Shown: one piece after another, positions 9,231-18,130 of the stretch
Layout: each line of letters opens with the position of its first letter
Numbering within the stretch: position 1 is the stretch's first letter
From: Haloterrigena sp. KLK7
GTDB lineage: Archaea > Halobacteriota > Halobacteria > Halobacteriales > Natrialbaceae
DNA: 64,000 nt
Direction: 5' to 3'
Assembly: GCF_037914945.1 (NCBI RefSeq)
Contig: NZ_CP149787.1
Location: 248,001-312,000, forward strand
Position numbers and translations under genes: made by a program
Notes under the pieces: model-generated
Databases searched by the model: none
What the model was told of the DNA's origin: nothing
The model's input: the letters and a program-made list of their open reading frames with translations, nothing else

Positions 9231-9751
9231 TTGATACTCGCAGGCCTGCTCAGCGATAGTTACGCGGCGGATTTAGAAGAATCTTGGAAGAACGAGCGGA
9301 CGGCGACGCCGTCGCGGGTCGTTGTCGACGAAACCGCTGTCAAGACTAACGGCGAGTGGTCTTGGCTGTATACTGCAATAGACCTCGAGGAGAAGTTGAT
9401 TCTCGACGTTGCGTTGTTTAGTCGACATAGTACTGATCCGGCGGCTGCGTTTCTGCAGAAGCTCCGCGAGAAACACAATCTCTCCGAGACTGAGTTTCTT
9501 GTTGATCAATTTGACCATCGAACTGCTTTCTTCCGAGTCGACTGAGCGGCCGGGTCAACTATACCAAACGAAACCTCCTCGAAAAGTGGTTTCACACCCT
9601 CAAAATGCGAATCAACTGCTTCCATAATTCATGGGTAGGCAGTCGGGCGAGCGTCCGAAAGTGCCTTGAACAGTTCGCACATTTCTATAACCATCATAGA
9701 CCGCATCAAGCTCTTAACGGAAAAGTGCCAGTTACGGAGGTGCAGAAATAG
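9231..9751 (+). pseudogene. Transposase remnant (DDE type, IS6-like), 5'-truncated and frameshifted
   Basis: The frame from 9231 gives a DDE-integrase-like stretch with VVVDETAVKTNGEWSWLY and LREKHNLSETEFLVDQF, then stops at 9545. Reading on in another frame from about 9538 gives LSGRVNYTKRNLLEKWFHTL and ends YNHHRPHQALNGK..VTEVQK with a stop at 9749-9751. A frameshift near 9538 therefore splits the gene, separating the third acidic catalytic residue from the first two. The 5' part is missing: an in-frame TAA lies at 9222-9224 and no methionine start is present. The IS6-like assignment rests on general resemblance to haloarchaeal elements. No terminal repeats were found. Confidence 0.8.
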
Positions 9752-9896
9752 ACAGTACCGTCGATAATCATATTCTCTCCTGACTAAATAATAGATAGAT
9801 TATATGTGTAATTGTTGAAAGGGATTCTAAGTTGATGATGGCACAATACAGAAGATAGTTGCCAACTAATATATACGACCGTTCCGAAGTGAAGGT

Positions 9897-11078
9897 ATGA
9901 AACTCCTCTATGTTGTTAACGCCTTTCCCAAACTCTCGGAAAGTTTTGTGATTAACGAAATCAAAGAACTCCATGATAGAGGGCATGATGTGTCTGTATT
10001 CGCAATGTCAAAATCAGAGGAAGAAATTAAACATACAGAACTCCAAGAGATGAACATTACTGTTTACTATAAGTACAAACCATCCCTCCAGGATTTTCCT
10101 GACTTGATCTCTAAGAAGATATTACATCCAAGCGTACTCCGACGTGCTCTGTTCATTGAGGAACCCCTACATCATGCATATTATCTTCATCTTGGAAGGC
10201 AAATTATTGAGGCAATTGAAAGAGAAGGAGGTGTAGATTTGATACATGGTCACTTTGTCACTCCTAACCGCTTTGCAGTTACGTATGCTGCAGCATATTA
10301 TAATATTCCATGTACTGTAACTGCACACGCCCATGAGATATTTTCACCACCTAATCTCCGGCGGTTAAAACAGGTGTGCTCACGCTTTGACCATATGATT
10401 GTCCCGTCTGAATATAACAAACAGTACCTCCGAAAGGAAATTGGTATTGACACGGATATGTCAGTAGTCCCAGCAACGACAGACGTAAAAAAATTCGAGC
10501 CGAGTGAAGGATGTATATCTGGTCGGCTTTTAACTATTGGACGTCTTGTGGAGAAGAAAGGTTATAAGTATTCAATTGATGCAGTTGCGAACCTCATTAA
10601 ACGCGGGTATGATGTAGAGTATCACATTATCGGTACTGGAGAGCAGAAAGATTCTCTTATAGATAGAGTTAAACAAAAAGGTATAGAGGAACATGTTGAG
10701 TTCTTAGGACATGTTCCCGATGACAAGCTTCAAGAAGAATTACATGAGGCTGAACTCTTCATTCTTCCATGTATTATTGCCTCAAATGGAGATCGGGATG
10801 TCGCACCTGTAGCCTTAAAGGAAGCAATGGCAACTAAAACAGCGTGCATCTCCACGACAATTTCGGCAATACCTGAATTGATCACTGATGGGCATGATGG
10901 TTTGCTTGTCAAACCGAACAATACACCGGCCTTAACTAATGCAATTACAGAACTATTAGATAATCCTGATCGACGACAAGAACTCGCAGCAAACGGTCGA
11001 AAAACCGTTCAAACTCAATTCGATATTTCAAATTCTGTTGATGATTTAGTTAAAGTGTTTTCATCTATAAGAAAATAA
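9897..11078 (+). CDS. GT4-family glycosyltransferase (colanic-acid-type)
   Basis: 393 residues beginning MKLLYVVNAFPKLSESFVIN, the N-terminus typical of exopolysaccharide GT4 enzymes of the WcaL/AmsK kind. Later come GRLVEKKGYKYSIDAV (donor domain) and DVAPVALKEAMATKTACIST, with Glu at the second position of the E-x7-E motif. The gene is strikingly AT-rich with AT-ending codons, unlike the GC-rich genes after 12.4 kb, a sign of foreign origin or of an old island. A TATA-like ATATATACG run lies about 25 bases upstream. Confidence 0.9.
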   Translation: MKLLYVVNAFPKLSESFVINEIKELHDRGHDVSVFAMSKSEEEIKHTELQEMNITVYYKYKPSLQDFPDLISKKILHPSVLRRALFIEEPLHHAYYLHLGRQIIEAIEREGGVDLIHGHFVTPNRFAVTYAAAYYNIPCTVTAHAHEIFSPPNLRRLKQVCSRFDHMIVPSEYNKQYLRKEIGIDTDMSVVPATTDVKKFEPSEGCISGRLLTIGRLVEKKGYKYSIDAVANLIKRGYDVEYHIIGTGEQKDSLIDRVKQKGIEEHVEFLGHVPDDKLQEELHEAELFILPCIIASNGDRDVAPVALKEAMATKTACISTTISAIPELITDGHDGLLVKPNNTPALTNAITELLDNPDRRQELAANGRKTVQTQFDISNSVDDLVKVFSSIRK

Positions 11079-11301
11079 ACTATTCATAATTTAATTTGCA
11101 TATTCAATTTAATATCTCTTATTCACCCCGCTCTTAGGTTATTTGATGCAACTAGATGACTGTTACCGAATGCATAGGTGATCCTCAAGAGATTTCAGCA
11201 GTTATAGCAATAGCACTAATTCTTAGTATAACTCTATTCGTTAATAATCATCAAAACTTAAATATATGTCTAATTTGCACGTCTAGTCAATGAGATCCAA
11301 C

Positions 11302-12324
11302 CTATAATAGTTCATCTAATCTATTGAAATTATCTTTCGCTAGTGATTGGAGCGAGCTCACATTAGATACTTGAGAAAATTGGAGGGGAATTTCTTTGTG
11401 GGGTCTATACCATGGAACTTCTAGACGCTCAGCAACGGCCTCTACTTTCGGTTCGTAGGCTAAAGGTAAGACTGGTTTCCCACAAATAGCTGCAAATATA
11501 AGAGAGTGATAACGCATTGTCACCATCTTTTCCATTTGACTGACACGCTTCAGAGTCTCTTCAACAGAGAACGTGTATTCTAGAACAGGAATGTCAAGAT
11601 GCTCCCTAGCGAATTTTTCATCAATTGAGTGGAACGGAATAAAAATCGGATCTTCTATTTTATCACATATGTCTTTTATATTTCTCATATATGATTCTCT
11701 TGCATTATCTAAATCATCATAACCAAAGTAATATTTTAATACACTATCTGGCTTATCCTCCTGACTGAAGTAAGGTCGGAAATTCACACCAGTCCGTCCA
11801 TTTGTTTCCATTCTTGGATCGTCGTAAAGGAATGCTGGGCAAGCAGTTACCGACACTTCGACATCACAGACCGATTCAATATTGCGTTTTGACCATTTAT
11901 CACGAACAGTGATCAAATCTAGTTTAGGTAATATTTGAGAAATTAGGTTCTGAGCATCAGCTGATTGAAACCCAGGTGCGCCTACCCCAATAATAAATCC
12001 ATTTTTACCGCTGCTTACATAAGTGAGACGCTTTTTTAAATGTTCTGTCCCATACCAATCATGTAAAACACCACCGCCACCGAGTACTCTGTTAGGTGTA
12101 TTACTAGTTTCAGTGTGCCTGTCGAATATCCTAGCACTATGTCCTCCTTTCTCAAGTTGCTTTTTAAATTGTTTTCCTAATGCGCGGTCACCAATATTAC
12201 CAGTTTGGTAACTACCTTGAATGCCAAAATCGTGAGGAGTCCGCTTCCGTACTTGATAATCAATTTCCTTTGGGATAAGAGAAGGGTTCCTCAACCCAAC
12301 GAGTATTTCCTTCGGGGAATACAT
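11302..12324 (-). CDS. Polysaccharide pyruvyl transferase family protein
   Basis: 340 residues of the WcaK/CsaB-like family, which adds pyruvate ketals to surface sugars. Visible landmarks are the N-terminal GSYQTGNIGDRALG (about residues 37-50), the glycine-rich VLGGGGVLHDWYG and the C-terminal VTMRYHSLIFAAICGKPVLP, the usual nucleotide-binding half of this GT-B-like fold. It is AT-rich like the GT4 gene at 9897, with which it converges across 223 bases of AT-rich spacer without a gene. The likely role is acidic decoration of the glycan made by neighbouring transferases. Confidence 0.85.
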   Translation of the reverse strand: MYSPKEILVGLRNPSLIPKEIDYQVRKRTPHDFGIQGSYQTGNIGDRALGKQFKKQLEKGGHSARIFDRHTETSNTPNRVLGGGGVLHDWYGTEHLKKRLTYVSSGKNGFIIGVGAPGFQSADAQNLISQILPKLDLITVRDKWSKRNIESVCDVEVSVTACPAFLYDDPRMETNGRTGVNFRPYFSQEDKPDSVLKYYFGYDDLDNARESYMRNIKDICDKIEDPIFIPFHSIDEKFAREHLDIPVLEYTFSVEETLKRVSQMEKMVTMRYHSLIFAAICGKPVLPLAYEPKVEAVAERLEVPWYRPHKEIPLQFSQVSNVSSLQSLAKDNFNRLDELL

Positions 12325-12405
12325 AGGATTGCTATTCGAGTGATGTTACTTTATTGTTTGGTCTTGATACCCCATATTTATCTCCTACCCGATAATATTA
12401 GATGT

Positions 12406-13131
12406 CTAAGGTCTCGGACTTTCCTTTTGAAGACGCTCTTCAGCTTCGTCTCGATCCTCCGGATAGCCGACGTCGATCCGCCATCCCTCGAGTCCGATCG
12501 CATCAATAGTTCGCCCGCTCTGAATCAGCAGGTCGATCGCCTCACTGATCTCGTACTCGCCGCGATTGGACGGCTGCACCAGATGACACGCGTGGAAGAT
12601 CGCGGGCGTAAAGGTATAGAACCCGGTCATCACGAGATTCGACGGCGGGTCGTCGGGCTTCTCGACGACGTCCGTGATCTCGCCGAACTTGTTGGTATCG
12701 CAGACCCCGTACCGGTCGGCCTCGTCCCAGGGGACTTCCTCGACCAGGAACGCAGCGTCGGCGCGATCCTCCTGCTGGCGCCGCACGACGTCCTCAAGGT
12801 TCGCCTGAAAAACGTTGTCGCCCAGAATCAGCATGAAGTCGTCGTCGATGTGCTCCTCGACGGTCAGCAGCGCGTGGGCCAGCCCCTGCTGCTCGCGCTG
12901 GTGACTGTACGTGATCGGGACGCCCTCGTATTCGTCGCCGTAGTGGTCGATGATCTTCTCCTTGAGGTAGCCGACGACGACGATCAGCTCGTCGGCGCCC
13001 AGCGACACTAGTTGATCGAAACAGTGGGTGAGAATCGGTTTGTCGTCGACCTCGACCATTCCCTTGGGTTTGTCCTCGGTGAGCGGTCGAAGCCGCGTTC
13101 CTTCGCCCGCCGCGAGTACGACTGCTTTCAT
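12406..13131 (-). CDS. aglF: Sugar-1-phosphate nucleotidyltransferase (AglF-like)
   Basis: 241 residues, the length of Haloferax AglF, a glucose-1-phosphate uridylyltransferase of S-layer N-glycosylation. The signature LAAGEGTRLRPLTEDKPKGM (residues 6-25) holds the nucleotide-binding loop and catalytic Arg/Lys; LILGDNVF carries the metal-binding Asp; VVEKPDDPPS binds the sugar phosphate. There is no beta-helix domain. It lies 81 bases upstream of the pyruvyl transferase on the same strand and diverges from the nucleotidyltransferase at 13289. Composition switches here from AT-rich to GC-rich. The exact sugar is uncertain. Confidence 0.8.
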   Translation of the reverse strand: MKAVVLAAGEGTRLRPLTEDKPKGMVEVDDKPILTHCFDQLVSLGADELIVVVGYLKEKIIDHYGDEYEGVPITYSHQREQQGLAHALLTVEEHIDDDFMLILGDNVFQANLEDVVRRQQEDRADAAFLVEEVPWDEADRYGVCDTNKFGEITDVVEKPDDPPSNLVMTGFYTFTPAIFHACHLVQPSNRGEYEISEAIDLLIQSGRTIDAIGLEGWRIDVGYPEDRDEAEERLQKESPRP

Positions 13132-13288
13132 ACGAATGAGTTATCCGCCTACCGGTTAGTAACGTTTTGCAATCGATACAACGAGAAGCCACCAACGAGT
13201 CACTGCGAAAGCGGTACTAGGAAGCCCTCCGTAAAGCAACATATCCCAAATAGGAAATTCCTTTTAGACGAGGGAGAATGCACAACTT

Positions 13289-14272
13289 ATGGACGCAATC
13301 GTACTAGCCGGCGGCTATGCCACGCGACTCTGGCCGATTACACGACAACGCCCGAAGATGTTCCTCCCGGTCGGCGACACGACCGTGATCGACGGCGTGC
13401 TCGAGGACCTCGAGTCCGACGCCCGAATCGACGACGTGTACGTCTCGACGAACGAACGCTTCGCGGACGCGTTCGAGGCCCATCTCGAAGCCCACGACTA
13501 CCAGAAACCCCAACTCTCGATCGAAGATACGACCGACGAGGACGAGAAGTTCGGCGTTATCAGCGCGCTCGCCCAGCTCGTCGACCGCGAAGATCTCACG
13601 GACGACACGATCGTGATCGCGGGTGACAACCTCCTCAGCTTCGACGTCAGCGAGTTCATCGACTGCTTCCACCAGCAAGCAACGCCGACGCTCGCCGCCT
13701 ACGACGTCGGGGATTACGACCGCGCGACGTCCTACGGCGTCCTCGAGCTCGACGCCGACGGCCGCGAGATCGTTGCCTTCGAGGAGAAACCCGACGACCC
13801 GCCGAGCACGCTCGTGTCGGTCGCCTGCTACGGGTTCCGCGCCGACGACCTCGACCTGCTCGAGACGTATCTGGCCGGGGAGAACAACCCCGACGAGCCG
13901 GGCTGGTTCGTCCAGTGGCTCGTCACCCGGGAGCGCGTCGACGCGTTCACGTTCGACGGCGCCTGGTTCGATATCGGGACGCCCGAAAGCTACCTCGATG
14001 CCGTCGCCTGGCAACTCGACGGCGACCGCGCGATCCATCCCGACGCATCGCTCGAGGGGACGACGATCGGGGCGAACGTCCACGTGATGGAGGGCGCCCA
14101 CATTACCGACGCGACCCTCCGGGACTGCGTCGTCTTCCCCGACGCCGAGATCACCGGCGGAACGGTCGAGCGAGCGGTCATCGGGACGGGCGCCGAACTC
14201 CGCGAGGCCGAGGTACAGTCAGCGCTCATCGGCCCGGAGCTGACGCTCGCCGACCCGCCGTCCGGCCGGTAA
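13289..14272 (+). CDS. Sugar nucleotidyltransferase with C-terminal left-handed beta-helix
   Basis: 327 residues. The nucleotidyltransferase core runs from MDAIVLAGGYATRLWPITRQ through VIAGDNLLSF and AFEEKPDDPPS to about residue 235. After it comes a hexapeptide-repeat tail (DASLEGTTIGANVHVMEGAH, residues 249-268, then DAEITGGTVERAVIGTGAEL). It probably makes an NDP-sugar for surface glycosylation; the helix may only oligomerise it. A TATA-like TTCCTTTTAGAC at 13257-13268 lies about 27 bases before the ATG, indicating a leaderless message. It is divergent from aglF. Confidence 0.85.
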   Translation: MDAIVLAGGYATRLWPITRQRPKMFLPVGDTTVIDGVLEDLESDARIDDVYVSTNERFADAFEAHLEAHDYQKPQLSIEDTTDEDEKFGVISALAQLVDREDLTDDTIVIAGDNLLSFDVSEFIDCFHQQATPTLAAYDVGDYDRATSYGVLELDADGREIVAFEEKPDDPPSTLVSVACYGFRADDLDLLETYLAGENNPDEPGWFVQWLVTRERVDAFTFDGAWFDIGTPESYLDAVAWQLDGDRAIHPDASLEGTTIGANVHVMEGAHITDATLRDCVVFPDAEITGGTVERAVIGTGAELREAEVQSALIGPELTLADPPSGR

Positions 14273-14341
14273 CCCACTGAAACACAATCGCGACCAGAGA
14301 CCCCTCGGCCGCGATACAGCTGATCATCGCGGCCGGAGTCG

Positions 14342-14363
14342 CCACTAGTATGCACTAGTAGTG
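14342..14363. repeat. Paired CACTAGTA motifs
   Basis: Two copies of CACTAGTA (at 14343 and 14354) lie 11 bases apart, about one helical turn, in the 284-base gap between the nucleotidyltransferase and the Nudix pseudogene. The same motif, in the other orientation, makes up the 20-bp tandem repeat at 16561-16640. The rest of the gap shows no gene. Confidence 0.5.
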
Positions 14364-14556
14364 GGACGCGGCGGGACGAGACTCCGTTCGCAGGGGCGGC
14401 GGAGCCGGGAACCGATTCGATTTCGCGGTAGGTCTCGTCCCGGGTGGCGCGGGCTGCATCGGCGCGCCGCTAACCGCCCACCGGAGTCGCTCCTACCAAA
14501 GATTAACTACATCTAATATATTACTAGCGGGACGGTCACAACGATCGCGTGGGACT

Positions 14557-15050
14557 ATGTCACAGAGGGACTGGCAACACCTAGCCGAGACTGCACAGGA
14601 CGGGCAGAGCCCGGGAACGTATGTTCAGAAGGCGTGTGCATACATTACGCGCGCGCCCGCGGAGCTCCTGGTGTTCGAGGGCCCGGAGTATGAGGGTCTG
14701 CAGATTCCGAAGGGACCCTCGAACGCGGCGAGACACCACGTGATGCCGTGACACGAGAAATCGAAGAAGAGAGCGGCCTCGAGACCCTGCAGACGGTCTC
14801 GCATCTGACGACAGACGTCTGGACACGCTCGCTCAAGCCCCCGAAGCACTACATCCGCCATTTCTTTGCGGTCACCGTCGACGACCCACGCGATCAGTGG
14901 ACGCATACCGTCACCGGCGAGGGTGACGAACGCGGGCTCACCTACCAGTACACGTGGGAACCGCTGCCGCCAGAGCAGCCGTTCGCACTCGCGCTCGACG
15001 ATTATCTCCACTTCGTCCGCGACTCGGATCCGGCAGAGCGACGCGGCTGA
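14557..15050 (+). pseudogene. Nudix hydrolase broken by a one-base deletion
   Basis: The frame from ATG 14557 ends early at 14751, while a second frame, open to 15050, carries the rest. If one base is restored at about 14715, the product reads continuously through LQIPKGTLERGETPRDAVTR and REIEEESGL. That is a perfect Nudix box (G-x5-E-x7-R-E-x2-E-E-x-G). The restored protein would have about 164 residues, normal for a small Nudix hydrolase of the diadenosine/(di)nucleotide or NDP-sugar type. The frameshift lies inside the catalytic box, so the gene is dead unless frameshifting or a sequencing error is involved. Confidence 0.85.
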
Positions 15051-15227
15051 CCCAGCCGTGGGCCACGGGGCTGGGCCCCAGCCCGCTTGGAACCGCTAGC
15101 CAAGCCGGGCGCCACTGTGCGCCCATCGGCCGCGGGACCTACTGTCCACCGCCCGAGTAGAGCCGCGACGGCGCGAGACCTGCCACGAAATCGAACCGTT
15201 TACCGTCCCCGTCTTCCCTGGAAACGT

Positions 15228-16163
15228 ATGGACAACGAACGGATTCTCGTCACCGGTGGCGCGGGCTTCATCGGCTCGCATCTGACCGAGCGCCTCCTCG
15301 AGGCCGACAACGACGTTACGGTCGTCGATAACTGTTTGAACGGCCGCGCGGAGTGGGTCCCCGAGAGCGCGACGTTCGTCGAACGGGACCTCACCGACGC
15401 CGACGCCCTCGAAGGCGTTCTCACGAGCGATATCGATCGCGTCTTTCATCTCGCGGCCTCGAAAGCCGTCAATACCGACAGTCCGCGAGCACAGTTCGCG
15501 GCGAACACACAGATGACTTATAATGTCCTCGAGGCGATGGCGGACGCCGGCGTCACGGACCTCGCCTATACGTCGACGTCGACGGTCTACGGCGAGGCAC
15601 CGCGGCCGACGCCCGAGGATTACGCCCCCCTCGAGCCGATCAGCGTCTACGGGGCGAGCAAACTCGCCGATGAGGGGCTCTGTTCGACCTACGCCCACTC
15701 CCACGACCTGACCGTCCGCACGTTCCGCTTTGCGAACATCGTCGGCGCCCGGCTGCGCGGCGCCGTCATCCCCGATTTCATCGAGAAGCTCCGGGCCGAC
15801 CCCGAGACGCTCACCATCCTCGGCGACGGCCGCCAGGAGAAGTCCTATATGCATATCGACGACTGCATCGACGCGATGCTGCACGTCTGTGACCACGCTG
15901 AGGGCCCGCTGGCGACCTACAACCTCGGGACACGGACGACGACATCCGTAACGCGCATCGCCGACATCGTCAGCGAGGAGCTCGGGCTCGAGCCCGCGTA
16001 CGAGTACACCGGCGGCGATCGCGGCTGGACCGGCGACGTGCCGAAAATGCGCCTCTCGATCGAGAAACTCGACGCCCTCGGGTGGGAACCGACCCACGAG
16101 AGCGATCGGGCGGTCCGCGAGGCGACACGGGAACTGTGTGCGGAGTCCGAGCTGCAGGAGTGA
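15228..16163 (+). CDS. NAD-dependent sugar epimerase/dehydratase (SDR)
   Basis: 311 residues from the ATG at 15228; the frame is open upstream to 15087, but that part lacks SDR content. GGAGFIGSHL (residues 10-19) is the NAD-binding loop, STSTVYG carries the catalytic Ser/Thr, and Y141-x3-K145 in VYGASK is the active-site pair. The C-terminal half has LTILGDGRQEKSYMHIDDCI, typical of UDP-glucose 4-epimerase-like enzymes. It probably interconverts an NDP-hexose for the glycan pathway. The substrate cannot be assigned. It is a distant paralogue of the gene at 18865. Confidence 0.9.
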   Translation: MDNERILVTGGAGFIGSHLTERLLEADNDVTVVDNCLNGRAEWVPESATFVERDLTDADALEGVLTSDIDRVFHLAASKAVNTDSPRAQFAANTQMTYNVLEAMADAGVTDLAYTSTSTVYGEAPRPTPEDYAPLEPISVYGASKLADEGLCSTYAHSHDLTVRTFRFANIVGARLRGAVIPDFIEKLRADPETLTILGDGRQEKSYMHIDDCIDAMLHVCDHAEGPLATYNLGTRTTTSVTRIADIVSEELGLEPAYEYTGGDRGWTGDVPKMRLSIEKLDALGWEPTHESDRAVREATRELCAESELQE

Positions 16164-16560
16164 TCGCCCGACCGCCGACGCGCTGGGACTAGAGCTGTCA
16201 CGCGCGAAGACGCGAGCGAGCACCGATCGTGAGACGGCCCTGCTGGCCCGCGGCTCTGGCATCGGAACTGCCATTCTGCCCGTCGAGCCCCGCCACGACT
16301 CACGGCTCGAGACGCGGCCCAACCGCTGCGAACGGATCAATCCCGTCCGCGGCCGCGGAGAGCCATGCCCGGTCGCAACCGAGTACTGGTCCGGACGGAA
16401 CGGACAATGTGCTACTGGGGACTCCTGAAGCATCCCTTCGGTCGGGAGTACGTGCGAGACCACTCACTCGCTGCCGGGACGGAGCGGAACGCGCCCGAAG
16501 CGACAGCGGTCGAGAGTCCTCGGTCGGCCCGACCCGGATGCGACGAATCGCCGGATCGAA
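16164..16560. other. Non-coding GC-rich stretch
   Basis: About 400 bases after the epimerase with several open frames on both strands, none with family-like content or a plausible start signal. It leads into the 20-bp tandem repeat. I see no gene here. Confidence 0.5.
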
Positions 16561-16640
16561 CACACCTACTAGTGGTGCGAGTATCCTACTAGTGGTTTGA
16601 ATGTCCTACTAGTGGCGTAAGTATCCTACTAGTGGTGCAA
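16561..16640. repeat. Four 20-bp iteron-like repeats with core CCTACTAGTGG
   Basis: The 11-base core CCTACTAGTGG occurs exactly four times, starting at 16565, 16585, 16605 and 16625. The period is a strict 20 bases, with variable bases filling the other nine positions. Twenty bases is two helical turns, so all cores face the same side of the DNA. Each core contains the palindrome ACTAGT, built on CTAG, normally the rarest tetranucleotide in haloarchaea. The arrangement fits a cooperative protein-binding array (operator or replication-type iterons). It lies between convergent genes (ends at 16163 and 16898), an odd place for a promoter operator. Confidence 0.9.
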
Positions 16641-16689
16641 ATAACCGTCTGCCTCCCTCGAGTAGCCCTCACACAGTCATCCACCACCG

Positions 16690-16722
16690 GCAGTGGGTAT
16701 GCGAGGATTCGAACCCCGGGCC
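16690..16722 (-). other. tRNA T-arm-like fragment
   Basis: The minus strand reads CGGGGTTCGAATCCTCG, which folds as a tRNA T stem-loop with one GU pair, followed by CATACCCA like an acceptor 3' strand. I could not find the matching 5' acceptor strand or an anticodon arm upstream, so it is not a complete tRNA. It could be a leftover of element integration at a tRNA 3' end, or chance. Confidence 0.25.
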
Positions 16723-16897
16723 TGCTGACCAACGCTGTCCGAACGCTCCCCCTGACTGCGAGGCGACGTGCCGCGCGGACTCACGCCCCTCGCCCGACTG
16801 TGTCGACGATGCAGCCGTGCTGGCGGGCTGAACGACATACCGACTCAGTGTACACCACAACCGACGTGAAAAAGTCAGCGCCCGCCGCGATTGCGCG

Positions 16898-18130
16898 CTA
16901 TCGGTCGACCGAGCTCAGGAAGAACGACGAGAACACGGTCTGGAGACCGATGACGATCGCGGTAAAGGCGACCAGCGCCCCCATCGTGAACTCGAGCGCC
17001 GTGAACCCGTTCGAGACCCACTGGGCGACCAGACTCGCGGCGTACAGGCCGCCCGCGCCGAACACCAGGAGGCCGGCCGTCGCGCCGTGCTCGAGCGACA
17101 GCGACTGTGTCACCCGTTCCGTGATCGGGTCCTCGGGCTTCTGGATCGGGTCGCTCGTCACCGCGGCGAACACGCCCAGGCTGGCGACCTGGTAGCCGAC
17201 GATCGTCAGCAGGCTGCCGGCGATCATCGAGTGGAGCCCGAGCGACACGTCGCCGAGCGACGCGCCGGAGTACGCGATCCCCATCACGGCCATCCCGAGC
17301 AGGCTCATCAGCAGGCCGGGCGCCGAGAACAGGTAGCCCGGCGCGTTCACGAGCATGAACCGGACGTGGCGCCAGCCGTCGCGGAAGCTCTCGAGGGTCT
17401 CCTCGCCCTCGCGCTCGTGGTAGATGATCGGCGTCTCCTCGATCACGAGGTCCTTCGCGCCGGCCTCCATGATCATCTCCGAGGCGAACTCCATCCCGGT
17501 CGTCTCGAGGTCCATCGTCTCGAGGGCCTGTCGGCGGAAGACGCGAAAGCCGCTGTGGGCGTCGCTCACGCCGGCCCGGTAGAACAGGTTCAGGAACTTC
17601 GTCAGCAGCGGGTTGCCGATATACTGGTGGAGTGTCGGCATCGCGCCGGGTCTGATCTCGCCCTCGAGGCGACTGCCCATCACCATGTCCGCGCCGGTCT
17701 CCTCGAGGTGACGGAGTAGGCGCGGGATGTCCTTGAAGTCGTAGGTCGTGTCGGCGTCGCCCATCGCGATGTACTCACCCCGGGTGCGCTCGAAGGCGTA
17801 GCGGTACGCGTAGCCATACCCCGGCTGGTCAGGTTCGACGACGATCGCGCCCATCTCGCGGGCGATCTCGGGCGTGCGATCCGTCGAACTGTCGCTGATG
17901 ATGATCTCCGTCGGCACCTGCAGCTCCTCGACCGCCGATTTGATCCAGCCGATACAGGTTTCGATCCCCTCTTCCTCGTTCAGCGTCGGCATCACGACCG
18001 ACAGCTCCGGTACGACGTCGCTGTCGCGGTCGACCAAGAGTTCGTCCGCCGAGCGATGCTCGAGGACCTGCTCTGCCTCCGACGCCTGCTCCGCCGCAAC
18101 CGCACCGTCCGAGTGTGTTTGTGAAGCCAT
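16898..18130 (-). CDS. Membrane-anchored GT2 glycosyltransferase (dolichol-phosphate-sugar synthase type)
   Basis: 410 residues. After a variable acidic N-terminus of about 45 residues comes the GT-A domain: LSVVMPTLNEEEGIETCI, EIIISDSSTDRTPE, a GYGYAYRYAFERTRGEYI loop and MGDADTTYD with the metal-binding DAD. DAHSGFRVFRRQAL is typical of dolichol-phosphate mannose/glucose synthases. Four hydrophobic segments follow from about residue 265 to 405, anchoring it in the membrane. It probably charges dolichol phosphate with a sugar for S-layer or lipid-linked glycan assembly, in the manner of AglJ/AglD, but is not clearly either. Confidence 0.88.
   Translation of the reverse strand: MASQTHSDGAVAAEQASEAEQVLEHRSADELLVDRDSDVVPELSVVMPTLNEEEGIETCIGWIKSAVEELQVPTEIIISDSSTDRTPEIAREMGAIVVEPDQPGYGYAYRYAFERTRGEYIAMGDADTTYDFKDIPRLLRHLEETGADMVMGSRLEGEIRPGAMPTLHQYIGNPLLTKFLNLFYRAGVSDAHSGFRVFRRQALETMDLETTGMEFASEMIMEAGAKDLVIEETPIIYHEREGEETLESFRDGWRHVRFMLVNAPGYLFSAPGLLMSLLGMAVMGIAYSGASLGDVSLGLHSMIAGSLLTIVGYQVASLGVFAAVTSDPIQKPEDPITERVTQSLSLEHGATAGLLVFGAGGLYAASLVAQWVSNGFTALEFTMGALVAFTAIVIGLQTVFSSFFLSSVDR

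Noticed and set aside
15096-16463. 455-codon minus-strand frame
   Set aside because: It is antisense to the SDR epimerase at 15228 and rich in Arg/Gly/Val runs typical of shadow frames.
16561-16640. Possible CRISPR array
   Set aside because: Four repeats with 11-base cores and 9-base gaps are far too short for a CRISPR, and no cas gene is in the window.
16690-16765. Complete tRNA gene
   Set aside because: Only a T-arm-like hairpin and a few acceptor-like bases are visible; no matching 5' strand or anticodon arm could be built.
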